Shown here: in pieces, positions 58,793-64,000 of the stretch
Position numbering within the stretch: position 1 is the stretch's first letter
Layout of the letters: each line of letters starts with the position of its first letter
Assembly (NCBI RefSeq): GCF_011604685.1
Contig: NZ_CP050063.1
Span: forward strand, 2,998,501 to 3,062,500
DNA: 64,000 bases
Direction of reading: 5' to 3'
From: Spirosoma aureum
Lineage (GTDB): Bacteria; Bacteroidota; Bacteroidia; Cytophagales; Spirosomataceae
Made by a program: the position numbers and the translations under genes
The notes under the pieces: model-generated
The model's input: only the letters and a program-made list of their open reading frames with translations
What the model was told of the DNA's origin: nothing
The model's database searches: none

Positions 58793-59938
58793 ATGCAAAA
58801 AATCAATGTTGGTGTCGTTGGCACCGGTTTTATCGGACCCGCACACATCGAAGCTCTCCGTCGCTTGCCAAACACAAATGTGGTTGCCTTGTGCGAAGTA
58901 ACCCCCGAGCTCGCTCGTCAGAAAGCCGATCAGCTCGGTATCGAACGGGCGTATACGTTCGACGAACTTCTGAAACAGGATGACATTCAGGTGGTACATA
59001 TCTGTACACCAAACTTCCTGCACTATCAGCAGTCGAAAGCAGCGCTGGAGGCTGGCAAACATGTAGTGTGCGAAAAGCCACTGGCTAAAGATCTGCACGA
59101 AGCCGAAGAACTGGTCAAACTGGCGAAAGAAACTGGCCTGGTTAATGCTGTTCATTTCAACCTGCGCTATTATCCACTGGTTCGGCAGATGAAAGTCATG
59201 CGGGAACGGAAAGAACTGGGTGATATCTATTCAATTATTGGTTCATACTTGCAGGATTGGCTCTTTTACGACACGGATTACAACTGGCGTCTGGAACCCG
59301 ATAAGTCGGGCGATTCGCGGGCCATTGCTGATATTGGCTCCCACCTGATGGACAGTCTTGAATACATCACTGGGCTGAAAACCGTAGCTGTCATGGCTGA
59401 TTTCAACACCGTTCATAAGGTGCGTAAGAAACCCCTGAAACCGGTTGAAACCTATTCGGGTAAAATGCTCCAGCCAGAAGATTATGCTGACGTACCCATT
59501 AATACTGAAGATCACGCCAACGTGCTGCTCCGCTTCGACAATGGCAACCGGGGGGTAATTACAGTATCGCAGGTATCAGCGGGCCGGAAAAATCAGATGA
59601 AACTGGAAATTGCCGGATCGAAGAAAACGTTTGCCTGGAACTCTGAAGCGCCTAACGAGATGTGGATTGGTAACCGGGATGGTGCCAATGAATCCTTCAT
59701 GCGTGACCCTTCACTGGCTCACCCCGAAGCCCGCTCGGTTATCAGTTTCCCCGGTGGCCACAACGAAGGCTTCCCCGACACATCGAAGCAGTTGTTCAAG
59801 GAGGTTTATGATGCGGTTGCCGCCGGAAAGCAGCCTGAGAATCCAACCTTTCCAACCTTTGCCGATGGTTACCGTGAGTTGCTCATCTGCGAAAAAATCC
59901 TGGAGAGCAACCGCAAGCAGGCCTGGGTGGAGATTTAA
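58793..59938 (+). CDS. Gfo/Idh/MocA family dehydrogenase
   Basis: A 381-residue cytoplasmic NAD(P)-dependent dehydrogenase, a distant paralogue of the one at 57091. Rossmann motif GVVGTGFIGPAHIEAL (7-22), CTPNFLHY (71-78), CEKPLAKD (93-100, K95 catalytic), AIADIGSHLMDSLEYITG, and a C-terminal sheet domain ending with PTFADGYRELLICEKI. Length is normal. It sits between the two 8-nt repeat elements and ahead of a TIM-barrel isomerase, in the same direction. Together the genes probably oxidise and rearrange one sugar or polyol. Confidence 0.92.
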   Translation: MQKINVGVVGTGFIGPAHIEALRRLPNTNVVALCEVTPELARQKADQLGIERAYTFDELLKQDDIQVVHICTPNFLHYQQSKAALEAGKHVVCEKPLAKDLHEAEELVKLAKETGLVNAVHFNLRYYPLVRQMKVMRERKELGDIYSIIGSYLQDWLFYDTDYNWRLEPDKSGDSRAIADIGSHLMDSLEYITGLKTVAVMADFNTVHKVRKKPLKPVETYSGKMLQPEDYADVPINTEDHANVLLRFDNGNRGVITVSQVSAGRKNQMKLEIAGSKKTFAWNSEAPNEMWIGNRDGANESFMRDPSLAHPEARSVISFPGGHNEGFPDTSKQLFKEVYDAVAAGKQPENPTFPTFADGYRELLICEKILESNRKQAWVEI

Positions 59939-59941
59939 ATG

Positions 59942-60179
59942 GCGAAAGAGCGAATGAATGAAAGAGCGATGTCTGAAAGCGAGCTTATGGAAGATAGGGG
60001 ATAGATCGGCTATAAGCGAGGGGAGGGATATCAAATACTGAAAATTTTAGCCAAATCACGTAAAACAGCGAGCGACTGAAATAAGGAGTGAAAGAGTGAA
60101 TCAATGAAAAGTGCCCGATGTGATTATTATGTTGCATGGTTTTTTCATCCATTCACTCTTTTGCTCTTTCGCTCTTTGA
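59942..60179. repeat. Second 8-nt-period inverted-repeat element, with a decayed gene
   Basis: The left end has GCGAAAGA, GCGAATGA, ATGAAAGA, GCGATGTC at an 8-nt period (59942-59973). The right end has CATTCACT, CTTTTGCT, CTTTCGCT (60150-60173), complementary to it. An inner hairpin pairs 60091-60106 with 60146-60161. The layout copies the element at 58244-58784, but the gene between is reduced to a remnant. Confidence 0.75.
60000..60079 (+). pseudogene. Remnant 3' end of a second four-helix-bundle (IVP) gene
   Basis: From 60026 the sequence reads GYQILKILAKSRKTASD then TGA. The intact gene ends GYQLLKILSKSRKTVSD. DNA from 60026 to 60090 matches 58641-58705 at about 56 of 65 positions, with many silent changes, so it is a diverged copy and not a recent duplication. 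Upstream, similarity continues weakly from about 60000 with a one-base shift, and the rest of the gene is gone. Confidence 0.8.
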
Positions 60180-60182
60180 AAA

Positions 60183-61235
60183 ATGAAAACCATGAAAGGT
60201 CCGGGCATTTTCCTTGCCCAGTTTCTGGGCGATACGGCCCCATTTAATTCGCTCGATACGATTGCCAAATATATGGCTGATCTGGGCTATAAAGGTATTC
60301 AGATTCCTACCTGGGATCCGCGTATGATTGACCTCAAGCAGGCTGCCGAGAGTCAGACGTACTGCGACGAGTATAAAGGTAAACTCAAAGACATTGGTGT
60401 CGAACTCACCGAATTGTCGACCCACCTGCAAGGACAGTTAGTCGCCGTACATCCGGCCTACGGCCCCATGTTCGATGGCTTCGGTCCGGCCGAACTGGCC
60501 GGCAAACCGAAAGAGCAGCAAGCCTGGGCGGTTGACCAGTTGATGCTGGCTGCAAAAGCATCTAAAAATCTCGGTCTTACCGGCCACGTTACGTTCTCAG
60601 GTGCGTTACTATGGCCGTTCGTGTATCCGTGGCCGCAACGTCCGGCGGGTCTGGTCGAGACGGGCTTTACGGAGCTGGCTACGCGCTGGTTACCTATTCT
60701 GAATGCATTCGATGAAGCGGGCGTCAATGTGGGTTATGAACTGCATCCCGGCGAAGATTTGCACGATGGCATTACGTTCGAGATGTTCCTCGAAAAAGTA
60801 GGCAACCATCCTCGGGCAGGTATCAACTATGATCCGAGCCACTTTGTGCTGCAACAGCTCGATTACCTCCAGTTCATCGATTTCTACCACGAGCGAATTT
60901 ATGCCTATCACGTTAAGGATGCTGAATTCAATCCGACGGGTAAGCAGGGCGTTTACGGTGGATTTCAGGGCTGGGTCGAGCGAGCCGGGCGTTTCCGCTC
61001 GCTGGGCGATGGACAAGTCGACTTTAGTGGTATTTTCAGCAAACTGGCGCAGTATGACTACGATAGTTGGGCAGTTCTGGAGTGGGAGTGCGCGCTGAAA
61101 CACCCCGAACAGGGAGCCGCAGAAGGAGCACCATTCATCGAAAGTCACATTATCCGTGTCACCGAACGCGCCTTCGACGATTTCGCCGGAACGGGTGCCG
61201 ACGACGCCTTCAATAAAAAGGTGCTGGGATTGTAA
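60183..61235 (+). CDS. Sugar phosphate isomerase/epimerase (xylose isomerase-like TIM barrel)
   Basis: A 350-residue cytoplasmic TIM-barrel protein of the AP endonuclease 2/xylose isomerase-like family. Probable metal ligands are E186 (YELHPGED), D217 and H220 (NYDPSHF), H243 (AYHVKDAE) and E300 (VLEWE). Such enzymes isomerise or epimerise keto-sugars or dehydrate inosose. It is the last of the row with two Gfo/Idh/MocA dehydrogenases, with a terminator directly after. The second repeat element lies immediately before its start codon and would be in its 5' leader. Confidence 0.88.
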   Translation: MKTMKGPGIFLAQFLGDTAPFNSLDTIAKYMADLGYKGIQIPTWDPRMIDLKQAAESQTYCDEYKGKLKDIGVELTELSTHLQGQLVAVHPAYGPMFDGFGPAELAGKPKEQQAWAVDQLMLAAKASKNLGLTGHVTFSGALLWPFVYPWPQRPAGLVETGFTELATRWLPILNAFDEAGVNVGYELHPGEDLHDGITFEMFLEKVGNHPRAGINYDPSHFVLQQLDYLQFIDFYHERIYAYHVKDAEFNPTGKQGVYGGFQGWVERAGRFRSLGDGQVDFSGIFSKLAQYDYDSWAVLEWECALKHPEQGAAEGAPFIESHIIRVTERAFDDFAGTGADDAFNKKVLGL

Positions 61236-61263
61236 GATGAAATGGGCTCTTGCTTTTTTCACG

Positions 61264-61294
61264 GTGTCGGGTTTGATAACCCGACACTTCTTTT
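61264..61294 (+). terminator. Rho-independent terminator
   Basis: A perfect 10-bp stem (61264-61273 with 61278-61287), TGAT loop, followed by a T-rich tail. It ends the dehydrogenase/isomerase operon. The 255 bases from here to 61550 are AT-rich and show no further gene. Confidence 0.9.
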
Positions 61295-61550
61295 ATATCA
61301 GTTGAAAAGAGAATCTTTGAATTGCCTAAAATCAAATGGTCAGATAATAGGATTTATTACAGCTTAGTCAATGGATTGGAGTTGATCAATTTCCATTCAC
61401 AGTTGTTTATATAGAACTAAAAGGCAGTCTGTCAGTTTAGCAATTTGAAGATCAGCTTCATCGAAAATTGAAGCCTTTATCTGGAAAACCAGGAGGAAAT
61501 AACAGGATAACAATAACAAAGCAGCTTTAAAAACTTAACACGGCTAAACT

Positions 61551-61754
61551 ATGGCAGGTCAAGGTTCGGGAGGCAATGTACTTGCTGCTCTTTGTAGTTT
61601 CTTTATTCCGGGTTTGGGACAGCTTTTACAGGGTCGCCTGTTGATGGCAATTTTGCAATTTGTTTTAGCTGCCGTTCTTTGGTTCTTTCTGATGGGCTGG
61701 CTAGTCCACCTTTGGTCTATTATTGATGCCGCCCGATACGATCCCGCCAAATGA
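61551..61754 (+). CDS. Small two-helix membrane protein
   Basis: A 67-residue protein: a Gly-rich N-terminus, a first hydrophobic segment (VLAALCSFFIPGLGQLLQG), and a second (ILQFVLAAVLWFFLMGWLV) ending HLWSIIDAARYDPAK. The pattern FxPGLGQLxxGR...W.IIDA resembles small TM2-like proteins. Function is unknown. It has its own upstream region and converges with the Uma2 gene, with only 9 bp between the stops. Confidence 0.7.
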   Translation: MAGQGSGGNVLAALCSFFIPGLGQLLQGRLLMAILQFVLAAVLWFFLMGWLVHLWSIIDAARYDPAK

Positions 61755-61763
61755 ACTTGCAGG

Positions 61764-62399
61764 CTAAAACTCAATCCCTTCTTCCGTTAACAACTCCGCT
61801 AGATTCAATTCCACATCATCCAGTACGGGGATCGTTACAGCCCAATCCTGAGTGGTCCAGGGCGCGATTTGGGTGGCAACAAAAATCTTTCTGGGTTGGG
61901 TTGTAATCCAGATTACGCGCTCAACGCCGAAGTCGAGCAGTCGCTGCGTTTTTTCATAGACATAACCCGATTCTTTTCCTTCAAATTCTTCGGGTTCGAT
62001 ACGCACATCCACTTCGATGGCAATTTTGGGAGCTGTATCGAAATATTTGTTGGTTAATATAATATTGGTCGCTTTATCGAAAATGGCAATGTCATTCGAT
62101 AGGTTATTTCCTCGGTCAACGTGTACACCGGATTCATTCGTGACGACCAAGTACTTTTTTCGGTTTATAGTACGGCCTAAAAACATGACTAAAGTTGCAA
62201 CCAAAGCGGCCTGTAGTGAACTGCTTCCCATAATTTCGGCGGGTTTTTTCTGGCCGGCAATAACGGTCTTATAGTTACGGTAGTACAAAGGCCGACCGTT
62301 CAGTGTCTCGTAAATCAGGTACGATGGCACCTTCGACCTTTTCCGCTTCTGGGGTACGATGGCTACAGCTACTGGCATGACTTTGTCGATTCGATTCAT
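61764..62399 (-). CDS. Uma2 family (DUF820) PD-(D/E)XK nuclease-fold protein
   Basis: A 211-residue cytoplasmic protein with the Uma2 core: SNDIAIFD (101-108, D103), then KIAIEVDVR (125-133, E129), and later KTQRLLDFGVERVIWI (150-165, K150), which fits the restriction-endonuclease-like fold. These genes are highly amplified in cyanobacteria and some Bacteroidota; their role is not known. The acidic C-terminus (VELNLAELLTEEGIEF) is typical. It stands alone and converges with a small membrane-protein gene. Confidence 0.82.
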   Translation of the reverse strand: MNRIDKVMPVAVAIVPQKRKRSKVPSYLIYETLNGRPLYYRNYKTVIAGQKKPAEIMGSSSLQAALVATLVMFLGRTINRKKYLVVTNESGVHVDRGNNLSNDIAIFDKATNIILTNKYFDTAPKIAIEVDVRIEPEEFEGKESGYVYEKTQRLLDFGVERVIWITTQPRKIFVATQIAPWTTQDWAVTIPVLDDVELNLAELLTEEGIEF

Positions 62400-62543
62400 A
62401 CTTTGACAATACTACACATTTTACCCGACGATTTATTGTGAAAATCCCCTTATCCAGCAGCATCTAAACGCCAGATAAGAGGATTCTTGCGATCAGGAAT
62501 TTCACCAGAAGCCGTGGCACGGTTTCCGGCTGTGTTACTTCAC

Positions 62544-64000
62544 TTACTTCATCTTCACAATCGTTACGCCCGCACCACCACGGTCGGCGTGTTCGTCTTC
62601 CATTTTGCCAACCTGTTTGTAGCCGCGTAGGTGATTTCGGACGAGTGTCCGCAGGATACCGTCGCCTTTGCCATGAACGATGCGTAACTCAGGATAGCCA
62701 AGCATCAGGGCGTCATCGACAAAGCGGTCTACTTCGCCCAGAGCCTCTTCGCCCCGTTTGCCCCGAATATCGAGGTTGAAGCTGAAGTTCTGCATCTTCT
62801 CGTTCATATCCACACCCTGGCTACGTGGGCGATCATCTTTCGTTTCGGTTGCGTCTTTAAATGTTTTCTTACTTACCCGTTCAAGCCGGTTCAATTTTAC
62901 GTTCGATTTCAGATCACCAATCCGAATTTCGGCGTCTTTTCCGCGTAACGACAATACCTGTCCAATTGCGTTCTGACCGGCAATGCGAACGTAGCTACCG
63001 ACTACAATAGCACCATTATCGGTTTCAAACTCCTCTTCGGTTTGCTTCGGAACATCGACCTCCAGAACTTCCGGTTTTAATTCTTTTTGTTCAAACTGTT
63101 CCAGTTCCTGTCGAACCTGCCGGGTTGGGTCGCGTTCTGCTTTGTTTTCCTTAATCTCGCGGATCGTGTTTTCAATCCGCTGATTGGCTTCCTGTACCAA
63201 CGCTTTGGCTTTCTGCTTGGCGTTATTAAGCAATTGCTTTTGCTCGTTATCCAGGCGGGTTTTCAGGGCTGTGTATTCAGCGAGTTGCTGGGCAAGTTTG
63301 CGTTGGTTAATGCTGATTTCCAGATTTTTCTCGGAGAAGACACGCTTCTCAATATCCAGTTCTTTCAGCAATTTCTCGAAATTCACCTGCTGATTACCCA
63401 GCTTTTCTTTTGCCCGATCAATAACGTTTTTGGGCAATCCAATTTTCTGGGCAATTTCGAACGCAAAAGAGCTGCCCGGTCTGCCGATTTCCAACTGGTA
63501 AAGTGGTTCCAAATGCTCGCCATCGAAACGCATGGCCCCATTGATCAGGCCCGGTGTTTTGTCGGCAAAAACTTTCAGGTTGGTATAGTGCGTGTTGATG
63601 ACACCATAAGCCCCCGACTTGTTCAGTTCCTCCAGAATCGATTCGGCAATGGCACCACCGAGACCGGGCTCTGTTCCCGTTCCAAATTCATCGATCAGAA
63701 AGAGGGTTCGTTTGTTGGCTCCGATCACAAACTGCTTCATCGCTGTCAGGTGCGACGAATAGGTGCTCAGGTCATTTTCAAGCGATTGTTCGTCGCCAAT
63801 GTCGATAAACAGATTCTGAAACACACCCATCTCTGAATAATCGGCCATTGGTACCAGCAAACCGCATTGCAGCATGTACTGAATGAGTCCAATGGTTTTC
63901 AGAGCCACCGATTTACCACCCGCATTCGGACCGGAAATGATCAGAATGCGGGTCTTTTCTTCGAGCCGGACACTCAACGGCACCACTGATTTGCCTTGCT
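62544..64000 (-). CDS. mutS2: Endonuclease MutS2 (3' part; the gene continues beyond the window)
   Basis: The last 485 codons of MutS2 are visible; the open frame reaches the window edge at 64000, so the N-terminal part is outside. ABC-type ATPase: Walker A SGPNAGGKSVALK, Walker B with LFLIDEFGTGTEPGLGGA, and a His-switch INTHYTNLK. A long coiled coil follows (about 60-100 residues rich in Lys, Gln and Glu), then an Smr nuclease domain (LDIRGKRGEEALGEVDRFVD, VHGKGDGILRTLVRNHL). MutS2 proteins suppress recombination or act in ribosome rescue at collided ribosomes; both roles depend on the Smr domain, which is intact here. Confidence 0.95.
   Translation of the reverse strand, partial: QGKSVVPLSVRLEEKTRILIISGPNAGGKSVALKTIGLIQYMLQCGLLVPMADYSEMGVFQNLFIDIGDEQSLENDLSTYSSHLTAMKQFVIGANKRTLFLIDEFGTGTEPGLGGAIAESILEELNKSGAYGVINTHYTNLKVFADKTPGLINGAMRFDGEHLEPLYQLEIGRPGSSFAFEIAQKIGLPKNVIDRAKEKLGNQQVNFEKLLKELDIEKRVFSEKNLEISINQRKLAQQLAEYTALKTRLDNEQKQLLNNAKQKAKALVQEANQRIENTIREIKENKAERDPTRQVRQELEQFEQKELKPEVLEVDVPKQTEEEFETDNGAIVVGSYVRIAGQNAIGQVLSLRGKDAEIRIGDLKSNVKLNRLERVSKKTFKDATETKDDRPRSQGVDMNEKMQNFSFNLDIRGKRGEEALGEVDRFVDDALMLGYPELRIVHGKGDGILRTLVRNHLRGYKQVGKMEDEHADRGGAGVTIVKMK

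Noticed and set aside
58243..60182. Insertion sequence with transposase
   Set aside because: No transposase-like gene or clear target-site duplication is seen. The repeats are built from 8-nt units rather than classical terminal inverted repeats.
63087..63836. A 249-codon open frame on the plus strand
   Set aside because: It lies wholly antisense to the ATPase and coiled-coil part of mutS2, whose motifs are unambiguous. The protein is a low-information Phe/Leu-rich shadow.
1..64000. CRISPR arrays, tRNA and rRNA genes
   Set aside because: No regularly spaced identical repeats with unique spacers and no cloverleaf or rRNA-like sequence were found by reading both strands.

Overview
This 64 kb window is chromosomal DNA of a Bacteroidota bacterium. 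It looks like a Cytophagales genus such as Spirosoma, but that is an inference from gene content and cannot be tested here. Supporting signs are two SusC/SusD outer-membrane pairs, a type IX secretion (T9SS) tail on a DUF1501 protein, the DUF1800/DUF1501 pair, Bacteroidota-type promoter boxes (TTG ... TAnnTTTG), little evidence of Shine-Dalgarno sequences, and several lipoproteins and DUF families typical of the phylum. I found no rRNA, tRNA, CRISPR array, integrase or transposase.

Layout. 1-8.4 kb: a possible gene end, two DUF3857/transglutaminase-like proteins (the second split by a frameshift), a LEA-type lipoprotein, a DUF6807 (PmoA-like) protein and an unassigned secreted protein. 8.5-13.4 kb: a membrane polyferredoxin, a DJ-1/PfpI protein, rfbC, pyrF, a small four-helix membrane protein and a DUF4286 protein. 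13.6-18.1 kb: a 1498-residue secreted protein joining an endonuclease/exonuclease/phosphatase domain to a YadA-head-like repeat array. 18.4-23 kb: a WYL-like protein, then a glycosyltransferase fused to an alpha/alpha-toroid domain and a GH130 phosphorylase-like enzyme. 23.5-33.4 kb: two SusC/SusD pairs. 34.2-35.3 kb: two disordered acidic proteins. 35.3-39.6 kb: a GT39 glycosyltransferase, converging on a beta-propeller and cupredoxin pair. 39.8-45.6 kb: meaB, a LysR regulator, a PLP decarboxylase, ispD, queA and a small conserved protein. 45.8-50.2 kb: an SMP-30-like lipoprotein, a DUF1080 protein, a double-LEA protein and an FAD disulfide oxidoreductase. 50.2-55.4 kb: DUF1501, DUF1800, a membrane protein and a membrane-anchored LytTR regulator. 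55.4-61.2 kb: a probable sugar-catabolism cluster (MFS transporter, two Gfo/Idh/MocA dehydrogenases, a TIM-barrel isomerase). 61.5-64 kb: a small membrane protein, a Uma2 nuclease-fold protein and the 3' part of mutS2, which runs off the window.

The most unusual signal is a family of intergenic elements built from short units with an exact 8-nt period, arranged as inverted repeats. Two of them (58.24-58.79 kb and 59.94-60.18 kb) lie in the Gfo/Idh/MocA operon. The first carries an intact four-helix-bundle gene of the 23S rRNA intervening-sequence protein (IVP) family. The second carries only a decayed 3' remnant of a diverged copy. Two more (21.40-21.49 kb and 51.78-51.87 kb) have the same period and hairpin form but no gene. 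This looks like a small dispersed element, comparable to rRNA intervening sequences but located between protein genes. The nuclease/YadA-head fusion is the second main point of interest.

Many gene ends carry clear hairpin terminators, often shared between convergent genes; these are listed with exact arms. Where the longest reading frame begins at TTG or GTG upstream of a better ATG, the start was moved and the reason given.
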